Assembly: GCF_030440595.1 (NCBI RefSeq) | Contig: NZ_CP047452.1 | Location: forward strand, 1,488,001 to 1,552,000 | Origin: Corynebacterium glucuronolyticum DSM 44120 | Lineage (GTDB): Bacteria; Actinomycetota; Actinomycetes; Mycobacteriales; Mycobacteriaceae | Direction of reading: 5' to 3' | DNA length: 64,000 bases | Part shown: positions 18,196 through 28,416 of the stretch, piece after piece | Position numbering within the stretch: position 1 is the first letter of the stretch | How the letters are laid out: every line of letters starts with the position of its first letter | The notes under the pieces: generated by a model | Databases searched by the model: none | The model's input: the letters and a program-made list of their open reading frames with translations, nothing else | What the model was told of the DNA's origin: nothing | Position numbers and translations under genes: made by a program

Positions 18196-19413
18196 TCATC
18201 TCGTCACACCTAGTTGTTGCAGTGTGGCATCATCTGTGAAATAGATAACCGTGATAGGACGGGGAACGTCAAAGATTCCGCGCGTCTCAAACGTGCGAGG
18301 AATAAGCCACGGGCCTGTGTGCTTAGTCAGATCTTTGAGGTTAAACGAGCTGACAAACTGTGCATCCTCCCCTTGGTCCTTTCGGGCGCTCACACAGTGT
18401 ATGATGTCGCCGTCGACTGTGAACGACATGAGCTCCCCGTCCATCACGTCAGCTAGAGAGTCATGGTGAATCTCCAGCTCTGAGTCTTCCCTTGTTGGAA
18501 ATGCGAACGAGGATAATCCTGGTTCTTCGGTAAACCAATACACCTTCCCTTCTTTGGTAAAGCTCCGTTCCGATTCGAGCCTCTTCCCCGGCGATGTCTC
18601 TTCGGTGGCTTGTTGCTCGTTTACTAATTCCCATCCACGGTCGGTCTGCTCGTACAGAACCCATCCCTTAGACTGCTCATCTGTGATCCATTCAGAAAAG
18701 AGTTTCGCGCTTCCGTCAATGACATCCACTATGGGATCGTTGAGGTACTTCCCAACTAATGGTTCGAGACACTCGGTATTCTTTTCCTCTTCGTAGCTGA
18801 ACGTTGTAACGCAGAACCCCAAAAAGTTGTCATCGGGTGTGACGATGAGTGCCTGTCCGTCATCGGTAACGACGCTGCTGAATGCCTCATAATCCAGAAG
18901 TATGGATTTTTCTCTTTCGCCATCTGTCAGCGTGTACACAAAAGTTCCGTTCTCGCGGGGTGTTGGATCGTTCCAGGACAGATTGGACATCACCAGGGCG
19001 TGTTCGCCACTGTCGGAGGTGATCCCGGAGATCATGTAGCCCAATTTGTAGCCTGGCTGCAGCCGCCTTTCCTCCCCACCGCGCAGGTTCTGAGCGAAAA
19101 CAAGTTGCTCATCGTCCGCATAGAGGAATTCATCGCTTCCCACACGCACGAGGGGCGAGGAATAATACCCATCCTTTAGCTCACTTTCGTACGTGCCGTC
19201 ACTGTGCGACTGGAACCACAGGTTTTTTCCTCCCTTCGTTTCCTCCGTGGCAGCCACCCCTGTAACGGCAACCTGAGAAGGAAGTGTTGGAGTATCTATG
19301 TCCGCTCTTTTGACCCCAATCCAGGCTTGGTCGGCTGCTAAGAGGACAAAAGGCAAAGCGAGTAGTGCTATAAATGCACCGACGACGATCCAGCCAAGAG
19401 TTTTGTATCGCAT
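18196..19413 (-). CDS. Membrane-anchored extracytoplasmic protein of unknown function
   Basis: I do not recognise this 405-residue protein. Residues 8-28 form a single hydrophobic segment (TLGWIVVGAFIALLALPFVL), followed by a large soluble part rich in Asp, Glu, Ser and Thr, so the bulk probably lies outside the membrane. Recurrent stretches such as SDGTYESELKDG, DSGEHALVMSNLSW, DDGQALIVTPDDNF and VDGDIIHCVSARKD have the spacing of beta-propeller blades (inference). The ATG at 19413 is preferred because GAGG precedes it; an upstream start would add 21 residues with three cysteines. It abuts pgl tail to tail. By eye it is less G+C-rich than its neighbours, and it is not part of the usual corynebacterial order here. 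Confidence 0.7.
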   Translation of the reverse strand: MRYKTLGWIVVGAFIALLALPFVLLAADQAWIGVKRADIDTPTLPSQVAVTGVAATEETKGGKNLWFQSHSDGTYESELKDGYYSSPLVRVGSDEFLYADDEQLVFAQNLRGGEERRLQPGYKLGYMISGITSDSGEHALVMSNLSWNDPTPRENGTFVYTLTDGEREKSILLDYEAFSSVVTDDGQALIVTPDDNFLGFCVTTFSYEEEKNTECLEPLVGKYLNDPIVDVIDGSAKLFSEWITDEQSKGWVLYEQTDRGWELVNEQQATEETSPGKRLESERSFTKEGKVYWFTEEPGLSSFAFPTREDSELEIHHDSLADVMDGELMSFTVDGDIIHCVSARKDQGEDAQFVSSFNLKDLTKHTGPWLIPRTFETRGIFDVPRPITVIYFTDDATLQQLGVTR

Positions 19414-19542
19414 TGGCACCTCGCTTTTTGGTTGGTCTTTTGATTTGTCCTTTGGTTCTCCGTGACAACAGCACACGCCGCGCCGGGAAATAGGGATGGT
19501 AAAGGTTAGTTTAGACCAGTGCTACAAATTCTTTTTGAGATG

Positions 19543-19582
19543 CAAAAATCCCGCCCCTGGCTGCTTTAGCAGAGGAGCGGGA
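19543..19582 (-). terminator. Rho-independent terminator after secG
   Basis: On the minus strand TCCCGC (19582 side) pairs with GCGGGA (19549 side), with further pairing toward the loop, followed by a run of five T. It lies 31 bases after the secG stop. Confidence 0.75.
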
Positions 19583-19613
19583 AAGATCTACGAGTCTACG
19601 GCGACGCGGGGTT

Positions 19614-19850
19614 TTAGAGGCCGTAGGACTGGATTAGGTTTAGCGCGATAATGCAGCCGACCCAGATGACAACCATGACGATGGTCAGGCGGTCAAGGTT
19701 CTTCTCCACGACGGTGGAACCAGAGAGATTGGACTGTACGCCACCACCGAAGAGGCTCGACAAACCGCCACCCTTGCCCTTGTGCAAGAGAATGGTAATC
19801 GTCATGAGCAGGCTTGCGATGACGAAGATGATCTGAAGTGCCAGGGTCAT
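19614..19850 (-). CDS. secG: Protein translocase subunit SecG
   Basis: Small membrane subunit of the SecYEG protein-export channel. The 78 residues form two transmembrane helices (LALQIIFVIASLLMTITILL and LTIVMVVIWVGCIIALNLI) joined by the conserved loop KGKGGGLSSLFGGG. I chose the ATG at 19850 because an AAAGGA ribosome site lies about ten bases upstream; the ATG at 19862 has that site directly against it. In C. glutamicum secG is followed by ppc and the tpiA-pgk-gap genes; here ppc is not between them. Confidence 0.93.
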   Translation of the reverse strand: MTLALQIIFVIASLLMTITILLHKGKGGGLSSLFGGGVQSNLSGSTVVEKNLDRLTIVMVVIWVGCIIALNLIQSYGL

Positions 19851-19897
19851 GTACGTACTCATCCTTTACGGTGGTGATCTGAAATGTCTTACTCCTG

Positions 19898-19926
19898 AAA
19901 GTATGAAGCCTATGCGTTCATACCTT
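19898..19926. promoter_or_regulatory. Inverted repeat between secG and FAH-like gene
   Basis: AAAGTATGAA (19898-19907) and TTCATACCTT (19917-19926) are complementary at nine of ten positions, separated by nine bases. It lies 48 bases upstream of secG and 158 bases upstream of the divergent hydrolase-like gene. The form is that of an operator for a dimeric regulator (inference). Confidence 0.5.
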
Positions 19927-20084
19927 GAAGCGCAAGCACTAACTATACACTACGATTCTTCCGACTGATGTCTCCGGGGCTGGTGTTTCGCGAATCCGTC
20001 GGCACCATATTGAAACCCCTCAGAGCTGCTCCCCCGACTCTTACAATGAAGATGTCGAACAATCCTATTTTGCAAGGAGCACTG

Positions 20085-20999
20085 ATGAAGCTCGGAACTA
20101 TCCGCATGGCGGGAACAGACACGGAAGAGCACACAACGTGCGCCATTATCCTCAGTGATCTGGATGAGGCTGGGCGTACGCCGGGCACTGTGCAGGTGCT
20201 CCCGGTTCCAGGTGTTAGAGACGTGGCGAGCCTTCTAGCAATGCCGACGTGGAGGGACTCCCTTACGTCCGTGTACTCCGCATCCCGTATCACGTCTCAC
20301 AGCGCTGCCCGCAACACAGTGCTACACATACGCCGGGAAGATCTCCTCTGCCCTGTGTTGGAGCCGCGGAAGATCATCTGTGTAGGCGTGAACTACCGCC
20401 GCCACATCGAGGAGATGGGTCGCGAATTGCCCGCCTACCCCACTGTCTTCACGAAATTCTTTGATGCCGTTGCAGCCCCCTTTGCTGATGTGTCTGTCCC
20501 CTCTTATGCCACCGGCAGTATCGACTGGGAAGGGGAACTCGCCATCGTCATCGGTCGCCGTGTTTACCAAGCCGATGAAAACGTCGCGGAGGAAGGCATC
20601 GCGGGATTTGCCATCATGAACGATACGACGATGCGGGACTACCAGAACCGTACTGTGCAGTGGCACCAAGGCAAGTCATTTTACCGCTCGTCTGGCTTCG
20701 GACCGTGGATGACCACTACAGACGAGTGCGGTTCAGGACTTAGCATCACCACCCTTGTCAACGGTGTGGAAAAACAGTGTGGCAATTCTGCAGACCTCGT
20801 CTTCTCCCCCGCCACCATCGTGTCGTACATGTCCCATATCTATCCACTCAATCCCGGAGATGTCATTGCTACCGGAACCCCCAGCGGCGTTGGGTTTGCT
20901 CGGTCTCCCAAGGAGAGGGTGACTGATGGGGATACCGTCGAGGTGATCGTCGACAAGCTAGGATCCATCAGCAACACATTCCGAATGCAAAGGTCGTAA
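20085..20999 (+). CDS. Fumarylacetoacetate hydrolase family protein
   Basis: A 304-residue enzyme with the FAH fold. The C-terminal two thirds has KIICVGVNYRRHIEEMG, the metal-binding Glu residues around YATGSIDWEGELAIVIG, GFAIMNDTTMRDYQ, and PGDVIATGTPSGVGFARSP. Such enzymes hydrolyse or decarboxylate acylpyruvates and products of aromatic degradation; an oxaloacetate decarboxylase or acylpyruvase role is possible, and sequence alone does not settle it. The ATG at 20085 follows AAGGAG; earlier in-frame starts add residues without homology. The gene stands where ppc stands in C. glutamicum, but on the opposite strand. Confidence 0.88.
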   Translation: MKLGTIRMAGTDTEEHTTCAIILSDLDEAGRTPGTVQVLPVPGVRDVASLLAMPTWRDSLTSVYSASRITSHSAARNTVLHIRREDLLCPVLEPRKIICVGVNYRRHIEEMGRELPAYPTVFTKFFDAVAAPFADVSVPSYATGSIDWEGELAIVIGRRVYQADENVAEEGIAGFAIMNDTTMRDYQNRTVQWHQGKSFYRSSGFGPWMTTTDECGSGLSITTLVNGVEKQCGNSADLVFSPATIVSYMSHIYPLNPGDVIATGTPSGVGFARSPKERVTDGDTVEVIVDKLGSISNTFRMQRS

Positions 21000-21005
21000 A
21001 TGCAA

Positions 21006-21037
21006 AAAGCCTCTCCGGAACATTCCGAAGAGGCTTT
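21006..21037. terminator. Bidirectional terminator between the FAH-like gene and tpiA
   Basis: AAAGCCTCT (21006-21014) pairs with AGAGGCTTT (21029-21037), with an inner CGGAA/TTCCG stem. Runs of A and T on the outer sides let it work for both converging genes. Confidence 0.85.
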
Positions 21038-21050
21038 GAGCGGACGTTAG

Positions 21051-21806
21051 TTACAGGCTCGTTGCAGCGTTAGCGATAAGCTTTGCAAAGTCCTCACCGT
21101 GGACGGAAGCGCCGCCGACGAGACCGCCGTCGACATCCTTCTGCGCGATAAGGTCAGCGGCCGTCTCAGCCTTCATGGAGCCGCCGTAGAGAATGCGAAC
21201 GTTCTCGCCCACGACCTCACGGATCGCGGCGCACACTTCCTGAGCATCCTCCGGCGTCGCAACCTTGCCGGTACCAATAGCCCACACAGGCTCGTAGGCA
21301 ATGACAGCATCTTCAATATTCTTGATGCCTTCAATGGACTTCTTCGTCTGCTCAACGACGAACTCCACATGGTTGCCGGCTTCACGGACATCAAGGCTCT
21401 CACCGACGCAGATGATCGGTGTCAGGCCGTTTTCGATAGCAACGCGAGACTTCTCAGCCACCAGCTCGTCGGTTTCACCGTGGTACTCGCGGCGCTCGGA
21501 GTGGCCGGTGATGACGTAGGTGCAGCCCAGCTTGTTCAGCATGGTGCCGGAGATTTCACCGGTGAAGGCACCCTTGTCATGGGTGGAGATGTCCTGTGCG
21601 CCGTAGGTGAACTTCGGCTTCTCGGACTCTGCGAACACCTGCACGGAGCGGATGTCGGTGAATGGGACGAGGAACGCAGCGTCGACCTTCTCAAAGTAAT
21701 CGTCGTGCTTTTCCAGTGCGAACGCGAACGCCTGAACCTCCTTGAGGGCCTCTAGGTGGTCGTTGTTCATCTTCCAGTTGCCTGCAATAAGCGGCTTACG
21801 TGCCAT
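21051..21806 (-). CDS. tpiA: Triosephosphate isomerase
   Basis: Interconverts dihydroxyacetone phosphate and glyceraldehyde 3-phosphate. The 251-residue barrel has the catalytic set: lysine in IAGNWKMNN, histidine in [11 protein letters not shown] and glutamate in [19 protein letters not shown], plus the phosphate-binding [11 protein letters not shown]. The ATG is two bases after the pgk stop, so the two are translated from one message (gap-pgk-tpiA). Confidence 0.98.
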   Translation of the reverse strand: MARKPLIAGNWKMNNDHLEALKEVQAFAFALEKHDDYFEKVDAAFLVPFTDIRSVQVFAESEKPKFTYGAQDISTHDKGAFTGEISGTMLNKLGCTYVITGHSERREYHGETDELVAEKSRVAIENGLTPIICVGESLDVREAGNHVEFVVEQTKKSIEGIKNIEDAVIAYEPVWAIGTGKVATPEDAQEVCAAIREVVGENVRILYGGSMKAETAADLIAQKDVDGGLVGGASVHGEDFAKLIANAATSL

Positions 21807-21808
21807 GA

Positions 21809-23026
21809 TTAGTTCTCCTCTTCCAGTACCTTGATGCCGGGCAGATCCTTGCCTTCCAGCAGCTCGAGCGATGCGCCACCGCCGGTGGAGATGTGCGAGA
21901 AACCTTCCTCGCGCAGACCCAGCGTACGTACGGAGGCTGCGGAGTCGCCACCGCCGACGACGGAGAATGCACCGTTATCGGTAGCAGCAATGATGGCCTC
22001 AGCGACACCACGGGTGCCGTCAGAGAACTTCTCAAACTCGAACACGCCCATGGGGCCGTTCCAGAAAATGGTCTTAGCGGTGGACAGGGCTTCCGCGTAC
22101 TTCTTCACGGTTTCCGGTCCCACATCGAGGGAGAGCCAGCCAGCCGGCGGGTTATCCAGATCGGCGATCTTCTTCTCGGCATCCTTGTCGAACTTGTCAG
22201 CCCACACAAGGTCAACCGGCAGCACAATCTTGTCGCCGTACTCCTCAAGAAGCTTCTTCGAGGTATCAACCATATCGTCCTCAACCATGGACTTCTCCAC
22301 GTTGTAGCCCTGAGCCTTGAGGAAGGTGTAGCACATGCCACCACCAATGATGATCTTGTCTGCCTTGGTTGCCAGAGCCTCAATAACGCCGAGCTTGTCA
22401 GAAACCTTGGAGCCGCCGAGCACAACAGCGTACGGCTTCTTCGGATCCTTAGCCACAGAGCCGAGAACAGAGATCTCCTTGTTCACGAGCTCGCCTGCGT
22501 AGTGCGGAAGGCGCTTGGCGACATCGTAGACGGAGGTCTGGGCACGGTGGACAACACCGAAACCATCGGACACGAAAGCACCACCGGGGACGAGGGCGAC
22601 AAGTTCATCGGCGAACTCTGCGCGCTCCTCTTCCTTCTTGGAGGTCTCGCGGGGATCGTAGCGAACGTTTTCCAGCAGGAGCACGTCGCCTGCGTTGAGG
22701 CCATTGGCGCGCTCGTGTGCGTCCTCGCCGGTGACATCGCCAGCGAGAGCAACGAACTGGCCAAGCTCCTCGCTCAGAGCCTCAGCAACGGGCTTGAGGG
22801 AGAACTCGGGCTTAACCTCACCCTTCGGGCGACCGAGGTGAGCCATGATGACCACCTTGGCACCAGCGTCGACAAGCGCCTTGAGGGTGGGTAGGGAGGC
22901 GGTGATGCGACCCTTGTCGGTGATGTTGCGATCATCATCCAGCGGGACGTTGAAGTCAGAACGGACGAGGACGTAGCGGTCCTCTACACCGGCCTCGATG
23001 AGGTCTTTCAGCTGCTTAACAGCCAT
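21809..23026 (-). CDS. pgk: Phosphoglycerate kinase
   Basis: Makes ATP from 1,3-bisphosphoglycerate in glycolysis. The 405 residues cover the whole family: [15 protein letters not shown] with the substrate-binding basic residues, [20 protein letters not shown] cut here as AHLGRPKGE, the [20 protein letters not shown] hinge region, and the nucleotide-binding [15 protein letters not shown]. It lies 200 bases downstream of gap, across a strong hairpin, and two bases before tpiA. Confidence 0.98.
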   Translation of the reverse strand: MAVKQLKDLIEAGVEDRYVLVRSDFNVPLDDDRNITDKGRITASLPTLKALVDAGAKVVIMAHLGRPKGEVKPEFSLKPVAEALSEELGQFVALAGDVTGEDAHERANGLNAGDVLLLENVRYDPRETSKKEEERAEFADELVALVPGGAFVSDGFGVVHRAQTSVYDVAKRLPHYAGELVNKEISVLGSVAKDPKKPYAVVLGGSKVSDKLGVIEALATKADKIIIGGGMCYTFLKAQGYNVEKSMVEDDMVDTSKKLLEEYGDKIVLPVDLVWADKFDKDAEKKIADLDNPPAGWLSLDVGPETVKKYAEALSTAKTIFWNGPMGVFEFEKFSDGTRGVAEAIIAATDNGAFSVVGGGDSAASVRTLGLREEGFSHISTGGGASLELLEGKDLPGIKVLEEEN

Positions 23027-23109
23027 ATAGATACTCCTTGTTTGTAAAGAAAGTGTATGGGCGCGTTAGTTGCGGGAGGGTCTCGGTGTGAAAACACGTG
23101 CTGACCCAA

Positions 23110-23149
23110 AAAGCCCCGCACCCTCGCGTAGTGCCAGGATGCGGGGCTT
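23110..23149 (-). terminator. Hairpin between gap and pgk
   Basis: AAGCCCCGCA (23111-23120) and TGCGGGGCTT (23140-23149) form a 10-bp perfect stem; on the minus strand it is followed by TTTTTGGG. It may partly terminate gap messages, giving more gap than pgk-tpiA transcript, or mark the end of gap with pgk having its own promoter. Confidence 0.8.
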
Positions 23150-23226
23150 GAGCAAAAAGCCAAGGCATTTCCTCGCCACGTTTTCCGTTTGGCACGAGGA
23201 TAGGTACTTGGTTTATGAACCTGCTC

Positions 23227-24846
<1,620 letters not shown>

Positions 24847-25788
24847 TTATTCGGCTTCGTCGAGATGCTTCAGTGCCTCCGCCGTTGGCGGGATCCCCAA
24901 CTCTTTCGCCCGACGATCAGCAGTGGTGAGGAGGCGCCGGATGCGTCCGGCTATGGCATCCTTCGTCATTTGCGGATCGGCAAGCTTCCCCAGCTCTTCC
25001 AGGGACGCATGACGATAGGTGATTCGCAGATGCCCGGCCTCGGCGAGATGATCCGGCACATCGTCTCCGAGAATTTCAAGAGCGCGACTAACTTTCGCTG
25101 CCGCTGCGACGGCGGCCTGCGCCGATCTCCTCATATTTGCGTCGTCGAAATTAGCAAGACGGGAGTTTGAGGCGCTCTTTTGCTTCTTCTTCAGCTCATC
25201 TTCCCACACGATTCGGGTCCGTGGAGCACCGCAACGGGTGAGAAGCGCGCCGATATCGTGCTCGTCTTTGACTACAGCGCGATCGAAGCCCCGCACTTCC
25301 CTACTTTTCACGACGAGGTTAAGCCGCCGGGCGCACCCGACCAAAGCAAGAGCCACTTCTTGGCAGGGGCATTGGATATCGAGCGACGAGCTCCTCCCCG
25401 GCTCCATGAGCGTGCCGGCTGCGAGAAATGCACCACGCCACGCCGATTCCGCATCCAACATGGTTCCGTTTACTATGAAGACGGGCAGACCGCGTACGGG
25501 TTCACCGGCCCGAGTAACGAGTCCCAACTTTCGGATAAGTGCTGCCACTCCATCTCGGACAACGAGGGTATCCCCCGCAATCTCCGCATCTCGCATGAAC
25601 TCCTCATGCAGTAGCACGGCCAATCGGTCGAGCACGCGAGGAGTGGCGGACGTGATCTTCAAAACGAATTCTGGATCTTGTTCGAAGCTACCGTTGAGTC
25701 GGATGAAGGTGGCGAGCTCCGCCGCAGCAGAGGTGCGTTCCAGGGGAACTGTCACCAACTCCGCGTTTACATCGTCTGTAAGCGTCAT
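24847..25788 (-). CDS. whiA: DNA-binding regulator WhiA
   Basis: WhiA combines a degenerate LAGLIDADG homing-endonuclease fold with a C-terminal helix-turn-helix; it controls sporulation and division genes in streptomycetes and is conserved in Gram-positive bacteria. The 313 residues include [59 protein letters not shown] (read here as [14 protein letters not shown]) and the recognition region [26 protein letters not shown]. The ATG at 25788 gives the family N-terminus; an upstream start would add 21 basic residues. It follows yvcK after 184 bases, more than the usual close coupling. Confidence 0.96.
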   Translation of the reverse strand: MTLTDDVNAELVTVPLERTSAAAELATFIRLNGSFEQDPEFVLKITSATPRVLDRLAVLLHEEFMRDAEIAGDTLVVRDGVAALIRKLGLVTRAGEPVRGLPVFIVNGTMLDAESAWRGAFLAAGTLMEPGRSSSLDIQCPCQEVALALVGCARRLNLVVKSREVRGFDRAVVKDEHDIGALLTRCGAPRTRIVWEDELKKKQKSASNSRLANFDDANMRRSAQAAVAAAAKVSRALEILGDDVPDHLAEAGHLRITYRHASLEELGKLADPQMTKDAIAGRIRRLLTTADRRAKELGIPPTAEALKHLDEAE

Positions 25789-25972
25789 ACCTCGATGCCT
25801 CTCTCTTCGTCTCCAACGTGTCGGCAGTGGCAGCGTGTTGGAGGTATCCACAAACTGCGCTAGCTAGTTATTGACTGCATGAAGTGCCGTTGCTTGAGGT
25901 TACAACTGTAGTCCTAGAACGCGCTCCACGGTAACCGTTGCAGCACGAACATCCCCGGCACGTCGGTGTCTC

Positions 25973-26947
25973 CTAAGAGCGTGCTGCCCGCTGCACTTCG
26001 TCCAACGCCTCACCGAGCAGCTCAGGATCGTGCCTATCAGTGGGAGTGCCAAACTCGTCCTTTTCACACAGATCTCTAAACAGAATTGTGGCACCAAAAT
26101 CGGAGGCGGAGATGACGAGTTCGCGTTGCTCCTTCTCCGAGTTCACCATGTTCTGATCGACCAGGAAATAATCCACGTGTAAGCGCTGCGAATGCCTCTT
26201 GAGCGCGTAGAGGTGCCTTTCCGCTGTAAACCCTGCAGTTTCACCTGGTTCGGCGGACAGGTTTAGTACCACGACAGTGACGGCTGACGAGTCGTTAATA
26301 GCCTGCTCGATACCTGGGATAAGCACATCGGGGATGACAGAAGTAAACCAGGAGCCCGGCCCCAAGGTGATGATATCCGCTCGGCGGATAGCTTCCATCG
26401 TTTCCGCACACGGTCGCGGGTTTTGCGGAATGAGTCGGACTCTCTGCACAGCACCGGTAGTAGAAGCGACAGCCACCTGACCGCGCACGGGGTAGATATT
26501 TCCGATGTTGGTGTGGTCAAGACCCGACACGTCGGCCTCAATCTGCAGTGGCTGGCAGCTGACGGGAAGAACTCTGCCAACGGCACCTACCGCTTTCACC
26601 ACTGTATCGAGAGCCGCTACGGAGCTTCCAAGCATCTCGGTAAAGGCTGCGATAAGAAGGTTTCCCACCGCGTGTCCGGCAAGAGCGCCGTGGCCTCCAA
26701 AGCGGTGCTGCAGGAGATCTTCCCAGGGGACGGAGCCTATATTCTCCCGGTCAGGTGTCAACGCGGCGATGGCCATCCGAAGATCACCCGGTGGAATCTG
26801 CTCGAGTTCTTTCCGGATTCGCCCCGACGAGCCACCGTCGTCTGCGACGGAAACCACTGCTGTAATGTCCTTCTCCCCTTTGAGGCGGAAAGCCGTCAAA
26901 GTCTGAAAAAGTCCATGGCCGCCGCCCAAACACACGATTTTTGCCAC
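25973..26947 (-). CDS. yvcK: Gluconeogenesis factor YvcK/CuvA family protein
   Basis: A 324-residue protein of the CofD/YvcK fold, bound to UDP-sugars in other Gram-positive bacteria and needed for correct cell-wall synthesis on gluconeogenic carbon sources. It starts KIVCLGGGHGLFQTLTAFR (nucleotide-binding loop), then AVVSVADDGGSSGRIRKEL and ITLGPGSWFTSVIPDVLIPG. It belongs to the conserved uvrC-rapZ-yvcK-whiA group; here the genes are separated by 166-184 bases instead of overlapping. Confidence 0.95.
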   Translation of the reverse strand: MAKIVCLGGGHGLFQTLTAFRLKGEKDITAVVSVADDGGSSGRIRKELEQIPPGDLRMAIAALTPDRENIGSVPWEDLLQHRFGGHGALAGHAVGNLLIAAFTEMLGSSVAALDTVVKAVGAVGRVLPVSCQPLQIEADVSGLDHTNIGNIYPVRGQVAVASTTGAVQRVRLIPQNPRPCAETMEAIRRADIITLGPGSWFTSVIPDVLIPGIEQAINDSSAVTVVVLNLSAEPGETAGFTAERHLYALKRHSQRLHVDYFLVDQNMVNSEKEQRELVISASDFGATILFRDLCEKDEFGTPTDRHDPELLGEALDEVQRAARS

Positions 26948-27113
26948 GTGTCACCCTTTCTTCACTCGTCTTGATCGTCGGGTAGCGCTCAGCCACCCTA
27001 TCGATAGTATGTAGATTACTTTCACGATCCTATGACCCCGACGAGGCCCCACACCGGGACACACACCGACGTCACTCACTCGCGCGAATTATCAGCCTTC
27101 TCCGATCTGCCGT

Positions 27114-28022
27114 TTATGATCTCGTGATGTCGCGGTGGGAAACGGAGACTTCCTCGCCACTTTCCCGCAGACGACGCGCAATTTCCTCAGCGACAGCAAC
27201 GGAGCGATGATGGCCACCTGTGCAACCCACTCCGATAGTGATGAAGTTTTTTCCTTCCCGCCGATAACCCGGAACCATTGTCTTGAGCATGTCGACAAAC
27301 TTGTCCACGAATTCCTGCGCTCCGGGCTGGCTGAGGACGTAGTCAGACACGGGCTTGTCTACGCCACGAAATGGGCGTAGCTCCGGGACCCAATACGGGT
27401 TAGGCAGGAACCGCGCGTCAACGATCAGGTCAGCATCTGCTGGTGCTCCATGCTTGAAGCCGAAGGAAAGCACGGTGATGTGTCGCTTCATCTGGGCAAT
27501 GGTGGCGAGCCTAGCTTCAATGGCGCGGCGGAGATCATGGATGCTGAGATCCGAGGTGTTAATGACGATGTCGGCGTTTTCCTTGATCGAAGAAAGGATT
27601 TGCCGTTCGCGGGAAATTCCCGTTTGTAGTGTCCCCGAGCCCTGGAGTGGATGGGTTCGGCGAACGGAATCGAAACGACGAATGAGGACATCATCGCGAG
27701 CTTCAAGGAACATCACTATGGGGTTATGCCCACGTGCTGCCAGCTCATCAATGGTCTGCGTCAGGCCACCGCGAAAGTCGCGCGAACGGACATCCGTAAC
27801 AACAGCGAGTTTATTTACAGGTGAATCCTCTGCAAAACTAAGTTTTACAAGCTCAAGGATGACCTGTGGAGGCAAGTTCTCCGACACGAAGAACCCCATA
27901 TCCTCCAACACTCGCGAGGCGGTATTCAGCCCCGCCCCGGACATTCCGGTGAGCAGCACGGGTCGGTTGCTGCTACCTTTCCCTTCTTCCTTGGCTTTCG
28001 GGGTCCCTGGATCGTTGATCAT
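27114..28022 (-). CDS. rapZ: RapZ-family RNase adapter / nucleotide-binding protein
   Basis: A 302-residue protein of the YvcJ/RapZ family. In E. coli RapZ guides RNase E to GlmZ; in Gram-positives YvcJ binds and hydrolyses nucleotides. Walker A reads [10 protein letters not shown] (about residues 26-35), so the usual Lys-Ser is replaced by Leu-Asn. The rest is conserved: [36 protein letters not shown] (cut here as [14 protein letters not shown]), [20 protein letters not shown] and [17 protein letters not shown]. The ATG at 28022 is preferred; earlier codons lack homology. Confidence 0.94.
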   Translation of the reverse strand: MINDPGTPKAKEEGKGSSNRPVLLTGMSGAGLNTASRVLEDMGFFVSENLPPQVILELVKLSFAEDSPVNKLAVVTDVRSRDFRGGLTQTIDELAARGHNPIVMFLEARDDVLIRRFDSVRRTHPLQGSGTLQTGISRERQILSSIKENADIVINTSDLSIHDLRRAIEARLATIAQMKRHITVLSFGFKHGAPADADLIVDARFLPNPYWVPELRPFRGVDKPVSDYVLSQPGAQEFVDKFVDMLKTMVPGYRREGKNFITIGVGCTGGHHRSVAVAEEIARRLRESGEEVSVSHRDITRS

Positions 28023-28309
28023 GGCTTCAACTCTACCGTCTTTGTTTGCTAATCGACGCTCCTTCGAACCGTAATCCGTGCCCTTACGGTCTCCCACAAC
28101 GAGAGGAAGGTGGGCATCTTGGCTGGTAACCGCCCTACCTGTCAGATGGCACAATTCGCGTCCCACCACTTTCGTCCCCTAGGAGCACCCGAAGGCTGGC
28201 TGTTCAGTGACAAGCGCGCGGGGAAGCCCGCGAATAGCCAAACTATCTCCCAACCTCAGCGCTGGCAGCAACGCAGTGAGATTAAGAGATTAAACAGCGC
28301 CTTCAGGCC

Positions 28310-28416
28310 AGGTGCCAGCTACAGGCTAGGCAGCTACAGGCTAGGCATCAGCTACCGGCTTGGCATCAGCAACAGGCTTGGTATCAGCAACAGGCTTGGT
28401 TTCGGCTACCCGTCGG
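28310..28416. repeat. Degenerate 15-18 bp tandem array over the uvrC stop
   Basis: Units of the type GGCTTGGCATCAGCAACA (and AGCTACAGGCTAGGC) repeat across the 3' end of uvrC and beyond its stop. Inside the gene they encode Val-Ala-Asp-Ala-Lys-Pro repeats. Beyond the stop the same frame continues with Pro-Val-Ala units interrupted by TAG codons where AAG (Lys) would be expected. Confidence 0.8.
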
